Source of the DNA: CAZHNW01 sp942491575
GTDB taxonomy: Bacteria > Spirochaetota > UBA4802 > UBA5550
Reading direction: 5' to 3'
NCBI GenBank assembly: GCA_942491575.1
Contig: CALOBT010000025.1
Location: 186,001 to 250,000, forward strand
DNA: 64,000 nt
This document shows, piece by piece, positions 19,801 to 27,069 of this stretch. The notes under the pieces were generated by a model. It ran no database searches. It was not told the origin of the DNA and saw only the letters and a list, made by a program, of their open reading frames with translations. The number at the start of each line of letters is the position of its first letter. Position 1 is the first letter of the stretch. The translations under genes were made by a program, and so were the position numbers.

Positions 19801-21617
19801 AGGGGCAAGGGATCACTCAACATTGTCTGGCCATGCAGTAATACCACGGTATTCTCAGGAAAATCTACCTGGTCCCAGAGTGTACGGGCCATATTTTCAA
19901 TAATAGCGTGGACGCAACTGGCAAGAATCTGATCCTTGGGAAATCCCTCCGCCTGCATTTTTCGGGCATTCTCCATAAGAAAGACTGCACAGGTGGCATT
20001 GATACGGTAAGCCTTTTCCGCTTCCTGTGCCATTTTGTAGGCATCAGCTACATTTTCAATTCCAAAGAGGGCCTTCAGAGTATCCATGAGACTGCCGGTA
20101 CCTGCAGAGCATTTTACATTCATGGCGTTATCAAAAAGTTCTTCCTTTTCCAGAGAAATTACAGATACTTTGGTATCTTCACCGCCAATATCGACGAGGA
20201 GACAGAAGTCTTCGTTGACTTTTTTGTTTTCTTCTTTAAGTCGGGTTATATGTTCCCTGGCATAATTGATTGCTCCCCTGGCATGGGCATAATTTTCAAC
20301 AAGCACATGAATTCTCTCCCTCAACTGAGGATAAATGGAGCCGAGGGCTTTCTGTACCTGGTAGCGGCCGCTGCCGGTGAGGCCGATATTCTGTATTTTC
20401 AGCTTATCAATACCGAGTTCCCGAATATCGTTGAATATATGCTTTATTGTCTGAATGGTATCGCCATGGTTATCAAAGGAATCATTAAACAGGAGTTCCC
20501 CGTTATTCGCATCGGTTATAACCAGCTTCGCCATTGTTGACCCTATATCAAGGGCCATGTTTACCGGTCTCCCCGCTATGGATTCGCTGTTCAGGGGTGA
20601 CATGTCGGGATCCTGGAAACGGTAGTACTGCATTTCCGCTTCCATTTCTTTTTTAATTTTATTGAAGGGGGAAAGCTCCATGAGAGTTTCCTTTTCTCTT
20701 AGTGTACCCGGTTCCTGGATACGGAATCTTTCTCCCAGGGTATCCACCAGGTATTTCATACCTTCAATCATCATTGACTGGTTTTCATCATAGAGGATTT
20801 CTCCAATCCCTTTTTCTATTAAAATATCAGAAGCACAATCCCGGGCATATTCCCATCTGAAAACACCTCCCGTAAGACAGAGAGCATCAACGGAATCAGG
20901 CATCTTATTACATGACTTCAAAACTTCAGATTTCATAGTAACAGCAAGGGCATGCTCAAGGGGTATTCCCTGATTCTTGTCAGAAATTGTTGCGGAGGAA
21001 CTGAAAACACCACATCTGTCAGCTCTGATGGGTATTTCTTTTCTGGCTTCAGAATTATTAGATCCAATATACATTTCAAGGATATCATCAACTCCATCCC
21101 TGGGAATATCAAGTTTTTCAAGTATCCGGCTCAGGTTTACACCACATCCGGCTCCACATTTAGGATTAACAAGCAGGGTATCCTTTATTAAATTGCCATC
21201 CCGGTCAATAGCCAGCACGTTATAACCTGAAGCAGAAAGGTCAATTATACCGAAGGTCTTCCAGTCTGCTCCTGTTTCCTTCATGTATTTCTGACCAGCT
21301 GCCCATAGTGATGCAGAGGAGATTATAACTTCCCCCCCCTTAATTGCATTGCGGGTAATATCTGCTAATTTTCCTGTAATGTATATCTTGAAATCTTCAC
21401 TTTCTTCCGTGTATTTTTCTATTAATGAAAAAACTCCTTCATCTTTGAACAGTTTTTCAATTTCGTCATTATTCTTAATAGAAATATCATTTACCAGGGA
21501 TGCATCACCGCCGTCTTCGTAGCGATAGAGGTGAAGATGGAGATGCTCGACTCCAGCATCTATATAAAGTATAGTTTTGACTTTAGTAAGCGTATTTGCC
21601 TGTTCTTTTACGTTCAT
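16821..21617 (-). CDS. Giant BadF/BadG/HgdC-type acyl-CoA dehydratase activase fused to dehydratase-like region
   Basis: A 1598-residue protein of the 2-hydroxyacyl-CoA dehydratase activator family. Two ASKHA ATPase domains are in tandem. The first (residues 1-320) is divergent: DAGVEHLHLHLY replaces the canonical phosphate loop, though CGAGCG is kept near 152. The second (about 345-620) is canonical, with DIGSTMAKLV, CSAGTG near 502 and NATCAVF, the two Cys that bind the bridging [4Fe-4S] cluster in HgdC. The rest contains a DUF2229-like region (VCMGVACGDKSARCSR near 666, IDSCAPNIGATGQ near 795) and an HgdB-like part (FRCGPDS near 1032, GGDGPCRLGQY near 1206). Family members perform ATP-driven electron transfer in anaerobes; the substrate of these fused proteins is not established. 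The ATG at 21617 follows GAGG by six bases; the longer frame starts at a TTG inside the ribosome site. Confidence 0.9.
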   Translation of the reverse strand: MNVKEQANTLTKVKTILYIDAGVEHLHLHLYRYEDGGDASLVNDISIKNNDEIEKLFKDEGVFSLIEKYTEESEDFKIYITGKLADITRNAIKGGEVIISSASLWAAGQKYMKETGADWKTFGIIDLSASGYNVLAIDRDGNLIKDTLLVNPKCGAGCGVNLSRILEKLDIPRDGVDDILEMYIGSNNSEARKEIPIRADRCGVFSSSATISDKNQGIPLEHALAVTMKSEVLKSCNKMPDSVDALCLTGGVFRWEYARDCASDILIEKGIGEILYDENQSMMIEGMKYLVDTLGERFRIQEPGTLREKETLMELSPFNKIKKEMEAEMQYYRFQDPDMSPLNSESIAGRPVNMALDIGSTMAKLVITDANNGELLFNDSFDNHGDTIQTIKHIFNDIRELGIDKLKIQNIGLTGSGRYQVQKALGSIYPQLRERIHVLVENYAHARGAINYAREHITRLKEENKKVNEDFCLLVDIGGEDTKVSVISLEKEELFDNAMNVKCSAGTGSLMDTLKALFGIENVADAYKMAQEAEKAYRINATCAVFLMENARKMQAEGFPKDQILASCVHAIIENMARTLWDQVDFPENTVVLLHGQTMLSDPLPLAAAERIQSYTGSDTYCLVPPYPGHRACLGLIKTIEDLKTPLIEDECNLSDFIDFKYEKRLFVCMGVACGDKSARCSRTLLKSEIAGEAIKMKLGGCTAINEFEATRAKGEKVEIPDAYREIWKHYDSKLPRSNVENRMVLPRSFAVSEQSYFIARILERLNVPVHVDNVKEEDILEGQPLFSIDSCAPNIGATGQFIRLAREEKGIILVPQIDFLPSDGLSLGRTCTTNQGGPLIAIHFAEKDYPEAKFHVFDLNIEKNSPTFLNDQLYERFSPVFDFYGLKVSKEECLNAIKDAMADNDQLRSEMNDMVSGYLQEAIDRKLNISIVVGREYILNPGIYDSHIGKLLKDKGVVAIPSYVLESELNEKYDYFYWRNPHDILSKVHSITRKELHTIVKNKRIGSLLQQIEEGKTESLISVVTVSTFRCGPDSVTLPVINEVAKDHPSLLIQSDAMIAELAHLENRVNTHLNQVNQQLYDKLKKYDNEDFDIEVLNNIFLDALDPENDVLYFPTLDDNRIMTSVFRAMGVTVFDNFDDENYNLEEKAKLGRKHVGDSVCVPLAAVHTDLANAVEDFKKRKENNDPLVKDKKRVVLFMHGGDGPCRLGQYVHIYKMSFDKLFIRNPKDRKGRIQPPIQLIENVSSSLLGKDDYTAELDKWVGIQAYHALIMQGIFHSVYLKAASSVTSRTEFDAMRKDYIKLKEDVFYILEHKTKPGAFAEGVVDFFEKRLPKLAGPALYFAYGLYNNNGFRKLLRKFSNKWIKPYENKASSDKRKIRVHIDGELYMRVAQLNEIMKAVADTAGFGNFEISYSPIWIFFENILEARILVANRDIEHFNHEIQQSGDAGEIKNLKDQIANREAVKAETEGTIKNLRNVLAAPLYKASRLPMTHPMKRVFKAAQPVIPTFKPFGELVPYTGETILNIQDGTDLVLNVAPEGCMVSSMGQLLTPKIVSESKNLNARVQNLFSMDGEVDEEILQLSMLKILGPEQFYLSY

Positions 21618-21895
21618 TGATACCCTCAATTAATTATATAAATATTGTTATTGTTTACCATAGCAACACTATTCTGGCGCCCCTACATCATTGGCCACCA
21701 TAGAGCTGTGAAATAGCAAGTGTGGTATTGCTGTCAAGAGAGAATTTTGAATACATATTTTTTTTGGAGCACTGCAGGATAAATAAATGCCATATGAATA
21801 CTTCTAAACGGTTCGATCTATCAATGTAGTGACATTTCCCACAGATGACAAGCATTTCCTGCATATTAATAAAATATTTTATCTATATTATCAAG

Positions 21896-24769
21896 TTAAA
21901 TATACTTATTGATTACCTGATTTATCTTCATAAGATTTACCGGCTTGGTCACAAAATCATTGCAGCCGGCTTCTTTGCATTTATTCATATCATCACTTGT
22001 AGCATGAGCCGTCAGTGCTATTATGGGGACAGCCCCCATCTTTTTCCCCCTTGAACGAATCTCCCTGATTGCCTCGAAACCATCCATTACGGGCATTTCA
22101 AGATCCATAATTACCAGATCGTATTCCTTTCTTGATTCAAGCATTTCAAGGGCATCCTTCCCGTTTGAGGCGATATCAACAGTTAAACCTTTACGCTGCA
22201 GTATTCTCCTCGTGAGGAGCTGATTTACTGGATTATCTTCAGCAAGGAGAACGTGACGCTTTTTAAGATTTCCCTTTATTTCATCTTTGATCTTCCGTAT
22301 CCCTTCCGGATCCGCGGCTGGATTATAGGGAAGCCTCACCGTAAAAAGAGAGCCTTCCCCTTCAATTCCACTCGATTCGACCCGGATGTCCCCCCCCATC
22401 ATCTCCACCAGAAGCATCGTAATTGTCAGGCCAAGTCCGGTACCTCCGTACCTCCGGTTTGTTTTCACCTCTGCCTGTTGAAAACGTTTAAAAATTCTAT
22501 CATGTTCCTGCTTCGAAATACCAATTCCGGTATCCCTGACTTTAACTTCCAACCAACCTTCACTCAACTGTACGGTCAGTTCAATGTTCCCTTCATCGGT
22601 AAATTTTACCGCATTACTGATCAGATTATTCATGACCTGCTGAAGCCTCAATTCATCACTGATAATATAGGTTCCCACATCATCGTCAAAATGAGTAATA
22701 AAGTGAACATTGTTGGATTTTTCAAGAAGCAGGATTTTTGCACTTGATTCGATATTTTTAACTGTTTGACGCAAATTGAAGGGCTGGAGCAATATCTCCA
22801 TATGCCCTGCTTCGATCCTGGAAAGGTCTAGAATATCACTCACGAGTGAGAGGAGAAGGTTTCCGCTGTCATGTATTATATTCAGATATTCATTCTGCTG
22901 GGGTTCCATTTCCTCCTGCTGCATTAATTCGGTATAACCTATAATTGCATTCATCGGTGTACGAATTTCATGGGACATGTTTGCCAGGAAGGAACTCTTC
23001 AGACGGTCACTCTCTTCAGCTTTCATTTTCTGACGCAGAAGTTCCTCTTCAGACAGGCGCTGCCCGTGAATATCGATAAGGGTTCCCACCACCCTTGTGG
23101 CATTGCCATTACTGTCTCTTTTTACAACTCTTGCTTTTGTCTGAAACCATCGGTATTCCTTTTTCCCTTTTTCGATGTCGAATCTGAATTCAAGACTGTA
23201 GCTTTCCTTATCTGACTTTAGAACCTCATTTATTATCCTCCTGGCATATCCTCCATCATCAGGATGGAGATGTTTTATCCAGTTTGAGAATGTCGGTTCT
23301 ATCTCTCCTATTTTATACCCCATCATTTCATATCCACGGGGACTGATATAAACAGGTTCTTTTGAAATTTCCCAATCCCAGATGGCATCACTGGTAGCTT
23401 CCATCGCAAGAAGCAATCGTTCCTCATTCTGAGCAAGCTTCTCAATGGAGAGGGTATTCGAAATGGCTACAGCTATCTGTGATGTAATGCCACGGAAAAA
23501 ATCTATTTCACTCCGGGTAAAGATGTGGAAGTCATTTCGGTTTCCGAGAAACATTATACCACTGGGAACATTTTTTATATAGAGGGGAAGACAGATAAAA
23601 CTCATTCCTCCCATTGCATTATACATATCCTTAACCTTTCCCACCAGGAGATGCTCGATTTCCCTGATATTCTGCACGGCAAAGGGTTCTTTTTCTTTAA
23701 AAATTATATCAACAAGATTAACTAAATCAACATCATCCAGGTAAAAGCTTACTTCCTGCAGCAATTTCTCTTCATTTTCATAAAAACCGTATCCCGCTCG
23801 GAAAACAAGGGAATTTTTCTTTTGATCCAAAAGTAAAATCATTCCACGGTCGAAGCCGGTATATTTGTCGCAAATCATCATTATTGACTTCAAAAGCAGA
23901 TCAAGATCAAGAACGGCAGTAGAAACATTACCGATTTCTTTAATAATAAGAGACTGACGGTGCCTTTCATCCATCTCTGAAATATAGTTTCGAGCCATTA
24001 TTCCCTGGGCGTAGAGGCGTTTGTTCTGTTCTTTTGCTGAGGCGGAAAGTACCAGGTTGCTGATAAAGGTATTTATCAACACCAGGAGGGCGGAAATTCC
24101 AAGGAATATTTCAATACCGGAGATAAAGAACAGGGAGATAAATATTCCAATAGAGATTAATAATGTAATACGTTTAGCGACCAGAAGTTTTGAATACCGT
24201 GATTTTTCCCAGCTGATAATATACTGGCATTCCTTATCCCCGCGGTGAACACATCGCGGATGATGAACAATTGCCATGTGCCCGGTAAAGAGAACACCCA
24301 TGGCCTCGAAAGACCCGATACGCATTTCACATTGATAAAGTTTTTCCTCCGCCTCCTCTGCGGGTTTTATCCTTATATCTGCTTCATTTTCCTTGACTTC
24401 AGAGCTGAGTACGATTGCCCCTTTGCTGAAAAAATGATAAAGGCGGGATACGTTTCTGAAGGCAGTTTTTATGGAAAAAAGTCCAATTATATACTGTTTA
24501 ACCGGCCCCATACTGGCAGAGAAGGAAGAGAAACGTCCCACATTTCTCGCCAGGTTTCGGTCCTCGGTTATTTCTCTGCAGGCTTCGAAAAACCTGTCGG
24601 ACTGTTCCTGGTCAAACCAGTAGGCATGATCATAAATCATACCACGATCAATACCGGCTTTTCGAAGAATAACAGCTTCATCAAAGGCAATGCCGTTCTT
24701 CTCAAAGTATTCAAGTACAACAAGGAAAACCTTACTATTATATAAACCTTTTATTTCTGATTTCATCAT
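21896..24769 (-). CDS. Membrane-anchored hybrid sensor histidine kinase (sensor - 2 TM - GAF - PAS - HisKA - HATPase - REC)
   Basis: About 957 residues from the ATG at 24769 (the longer frame starts at an unlikely TTG). Residues 1-190 form a sensor domain ending HPRCVHRGDKECQYIISW, with paired Cys reminiscent of V4R-type small-molecule domains, which I only suggest. Two membrane segments at about 197-240 follow, then GAF (around 290-440), PAS with PAC (around 455-580), HisKA (SHEIRTPMNAIIGY near 598), HATPase (DTGIGI near 750, GGTGLGL) and a receiver with LLAEDNPVNQ near 843 and phosphoacceptor in VIMDLEMPVMDG near 885. It probably relays phosphate to an unlinked regulator. It lies 127 bases downstream of the E1-like gene on the same strand. 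Confidence 0.93.
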   Translation of the reverse strand: MMKSEIKGLYNSKVFLVVLEYFEKNGIAFDEAVILRKAGIDRGMIYDHAYWFDQEQSDRFFEACREITEDRNLARNVGRFSSFSASMGPVKQYIIGLFSIKTAFRNVSRLYHFFSKGAIVLSSEVKENEADIRIKPAEEAEEKLYQCEMRIGSFEAMGVLFTGHMAIVHHPRCVHRGDKECQYIISWEKSRYSKLLVAKRITLLISIGIFISLFFISGIEIFLGISALLVLINTFISNLVLSASAKEQNKRLYAQGIMARNYISEMDERHRQSLIIKEIGNVSTAVLDLDLLLKSIMMICDKYTGFDRGMILLLDQKKNSLVFRAGYGFYENEEKLLQEVSFYLDDVDLVNLVDIIFKEKEPFAVQNIREIEHLLVGKVKDMYNAMGGMSFICLPLYIKNVPSGIMFLGNRNDFHIFTRSEIDFFRGITSQIAVAISNTLSIEKLAQNEERLLLAMEATSDAIWDWEISKEPVYISPRGYEMMGYKIGEIEPTFSNWIKHLHPDDGGYARRIINEVLKSDKESYSLEFRFDIEKGKKEYRWFQTKARVVKRDSNGNATRVVGTLIDIHGQRLSEEELLRQKMKAEESDRLKSSFLANMSHEIRTPMNAIIGYTELMQQEEMEPQQNEYLNIIHDSGNLLLSLVSDILDLSRIEAGHMEILLQPFNLRQTVKNIESSAKILLLEKSNNVHFITHFDDDVGTYIISDELRLQQVMNNLISNAVKFTDEGNIELTVQLSEGWLEVKVRDTGIGISKQEHDRIFKRFQQAEVKTNRRYGGTGLGLTITMLLVEMMGGDIRVESSGIEGEGSLFTVRLPYNPAADPEGIRKIKDEIKGNLKKRHVLLAEDNPVNQLLTRRILQRKGLTVDIASNGKDALEMLESRKEYDLVIMDLEMPVMDGFEAIREIRSRGKKMGAVPIIALTAHATSDDMNKCKEAGCNDFVTKPVNLMKINQVINKYI

Positions 24770-24895
24770 GGGTGTCCGGAAAAAATGAACGAATTTTCTT
24801 TTAATAAACAAGAGTTATGAAGCAAAAATAAAAATCAATGAGTTTTTCAAAAGAGGGATAAAGTCCTGCAGCCTGTTAGGTTATATATAAAAATG

Positions 24896-26182
24896 CTAAT
24901 ATTCAAAACAGAGGGTACAGTTCTTTTTTCTATCTTCCATAATATGATAAATCTTCATATCAAGTTCATCATATTTGATATGATAAACACCATATGGGTC
25001 AAGTAATAAATATCGCAGTATCACGGATAATCCCTTGTTTGCTACACCGGCGTTGAGAGTGACGATACTGGCCGGCGTATTGCCGCCGCCTGAGCCGTAA
25101 TCCCCGGCAGTCGAATTGACACAGGTTTCATCCGGAGCAAGGCCCATACAGCAGAGACAGGGACCTCCCGGGAGCGAGAGACGAACCTGCCCCCCCCATT
25201 CATCAATTACACCGCCGTCATCAAGGTATATTCCGCACCCCATATCGAGTAATGGACGATGTGTCGCCAGGGCATAAATCTGAAGTAGAAAACGGTCCCG
25301 GTTATTGTCAATACCGCAAACCAGGATGTCGGATGCATCGAGTAAACTGACTGTTTTTTCCGAAGGAAAATTGCTTCCCTCCACAAGTACCTCTATCTGA
25401 TTATTAAAGGAAATCATTTTCCTGAGCATCACATCAACCTTTAAACTCTGAATATCCCTTTTTTCTCCCCCCAGGAACCTGTTCAGGTTGCTCTCCTCAA
25501 GGCGGTCTCCATCAGATAAAAAATAATGTTTGATTCCGAGATGCATTGCCCCGGTAATAAAATGATTCATCAGGCCACCGGCGCCGACACAACCAAGGGA
25601 AATTTCTTGAATTTTACCCATGCCCTCCTCTCCAAGCAGCAGAGCGGTACGATGATTCTGCGATGAAGTGCCTGTAACACTTTCAGAAGCGGACCTGCCG
25701 GCCTTCAGAAATCCCCCCGGTAGTGGTACAGTAATTTCAAGTGACTTTTCGGCATCTCCCCGGCAGGAAGCAGTAAAATGATTATTTTCAACTGGTACAA
25801 ATATGGATGTAGAATCGACAAGTCTCTCCAATATATTTTCTTCACCGGCAATCCCGGAATGATTATGTATTAAAAAGATTTCATCTGTTGTAAATTTCCT
25901 GTCATCGATCACCCAGTTCATTTTATCGTTATTCTCAAGGAGGGAAATCTCGTGATCAATTCCGGTTCCCCGAAGGAGGCTGCATGACAGGTTTTCAATA
26001 AGCTTATCTTTGAGAACATATTCTTTCAGAGCGTCGAAATAACTGTTCCGGCTGTACAGATACAGGATGTTTTCCCGTAATATCCCGTTAAAAAACAGTT
26101 CAGGATTCTCTTCCCCTTTAAGAAAATCCTTTATTCGCAAAAAATCATCAACGGAGAGCCTTATCACCAGGTGTTTTATCAT
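24896..26182 (-). CDS. E1/ThiF-family adenylyltransferase with extra N-terminal domain
   Basis: A 428-residue protein. Residues 190-428 form an E1/ThiF/MoeB fold: GCVGAGGL (197-204) is the nucleotide loop, DGDRLEESNLNR (224-235) carries the Asp and Asn-Arg pair that contact ATP, K248 follows in SLKVD, and D292 sits in CGIDNNRDR. Zinc is likely held by the Cys of PCLCC (342-345) and NCTLC (422-425). C354 in DETC, in the crossover-loop position, could accept a thioester. Residues 1-180 are unassigned; IHNHSG (105-110) recalls the HNHPSG of RadC/JAB metalloproteases, but the downstream SxxD is not evident. Known relatives activate ubiquitin-like or sulfur-carrier proteins at a C-terminal Gly. 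It is the last gene of a packed cassette; its ATG is two bases after the preceding stop. Confidence 0.9.
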   Translation of the reverse strand: MIKHLVIRLSVDDFLRIKDFLKGEENPELFFNGILRENILYLYSRNSYFDALKEYVLKDKLIENLSCSLLRGTGIDHEISLLENNDKMNWVIDDRKFTTDEIFLIHNHSGIAGEENILERLVDSTSIFVPVENNHFTASCRGDAEKSLEITVPLPGGFLKAGRSASESVTGTSSQNHRTALLLGEEGMGKIQEISLGCVGAGGLMNHFITGAMHLGIKHYFLSDGDRLEESNLNRFLGGEKRDIQSLKVDVMLRKMISFNNQIEVLVEGSNFPSEKTVSLLDASDILVCGIDNNRDRFLLQIYALATHRPLLDMGCGIYLDDGGVIDEWGGQVRLSLPGGPCLCCMGLAPDETCVNSTAGDYGSGGGNTPASIVTLNAGVANKGLSVILRYLLLDPYGVYHIKYDELDMKIYHIMEDRKKNCTLCFEY

Positions 26183-26184
26183 CT

Positions 26185-26397
26185 CTATCCCAGAATAAAT
26201 TCAGAAATTGCTTCAAGGCGATCGTTGTTTTTTAATTCATCCCTGATATTATTTTCATCGATGCGATAGAGTTCCCCCGTATCGGTTACCCTGTATATAT
26301 TTTTTCTTTCAGGAATTCCAAATCCGGTTCGTATCTCCTGAAGATCATCAAGTTGTTTAAATTCACGTTTCAAACTGCGAAACTGTAATGTTTTCAT
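26185..26397 (-). CDS. Small protein with C-terminal glycine, possible E1 substrate
   Basis: A 70-residue protein if started at the ATG at 26397 (AGGTGA about six bases upstream); a TTG two codons earlier is less likely. It ends LEAISEFILG, so its last residue is Gly, as in ubiquitin-like and sulfur-carrier modifiers, although most of those end Gly-Gly. The middle, KNIYRVTDTGELYRIDE, could form a beta-hairpin and is followed by a charged helix. No sequence family is recognised. Its gene is directly upstream of and nearly overlaps the E1-like gene, which is the main reason to suspect it is the activated substrate. It could equally be an adaptor. Confidence 0.7.
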   Translation of the reverse strand: MKTLQFRSLKREFKQLDDLQEIRTGFGIPERKNIYRVTDTGELYRIDENNIRDELKNNDRLEAISEFILG

Positions 26398-26457
26398 AAA
26401 CAATCACCTTTCCCTCTTACTTTTTTTTAGTACCCTCACCGGTTGAAAAAAACAGCA

Positions 26458-27069
26458 CTAATCGTAAATCCAGGTTAGTCTTCTCCATCCCATGCCGAGC
26501 TTTACGGAATCGATAAGTTCATTCTGTTCAGCAAGTATTTCTCCCCGCCTGCTGTTCATTCTCTCCAGGGATTCTATCACTTCCCTGTCTTCGGATGCGA
26601 TGGAAGTCAGTACAGCTTTCAGCATGGAGAGATATTCCATAAAATCAAGCGTATATTCACCAGGATTACCGGCATTCGAAAATGTTGAGTTTCCGGTGTT
26701 TTCATCATACAGCCTGTCACCGTAGACATAAAAGCAGATCCAGTACCATTCCCTCTTTTTCAATCCTGGAGCCGCAACCGTAAGATTAAATTTTTTTTGA
26801 ACTATGCCGACAATATTCTCAATGGGAATCAGGTGATGCCTTACCTTCTCTTTATCAAGAAGGATATAGGAATTCGTGATGTTAACACCGTACCCGAAAC
26901 CTTCAGGGATCTCGATATAAACCATCGTTTCTTTTATATTATAGCTTTCGGGTGGGGAAAAGGAAGTAATGAGAACGCCGTCTCCGTCTCTTGAGACATA
27001 TACCCTTTCTCCACCATATTCCTTTTTAAGTGCTGATAAAAAACGATTAATCAGGGTCTGTTTTCTCAT
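26458..27069 (-). CDS. Uncharacterised protein of the E1-like cassette (203 aa)
   Basis: A 203-residue soluble protein. Residues about 15-115 alternate short strands, with SPPESYNIKETMVYIEIPEGFGYGVN, then a hydrophilic segment and WYWICFYVYG containing a lone Cys (near 113) after a Trp-rich strand. The PPxxY...PxGF pattern followed by a late Trp/Cys faintly recalls E2-like folds seen in bacterial ubiquitin-like operons, but the catalytic HPN-type motif is absent and I do not claim homology. The C-terminal 60 residues look helical (SLERMNSRRGEILAEQNEL). Its ATG overlaps the stop of the 526-residue gene (ATGA), showing translational coupling. Confidence 0.75.
   Translation of the reverse strand: MRKQTLINRFLSALKKEYGGERVYVSRDGDGVLITSFSPPESYNIKETMVYIEIPEGFGYGVNITNSYILLDKEKVRHHLIPIENIVGIVQKKFNLTVAAPGLKKREWYWICFYVYGDRLYDENTGNSTFSNAGNPGEYTLDFMEYLSMLKAVLTSIASEDREVIESLERMNSRRGEILAEQNELIDSVKLGMGWRRLTWIYD

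Noticed and set aside
17910..20540. Long plus-strand frames opposite the activase gene (180 and 210 codons)
   Set aside because: Antisense shadows of a conserved coding region; no ribosome sites or family motifs.
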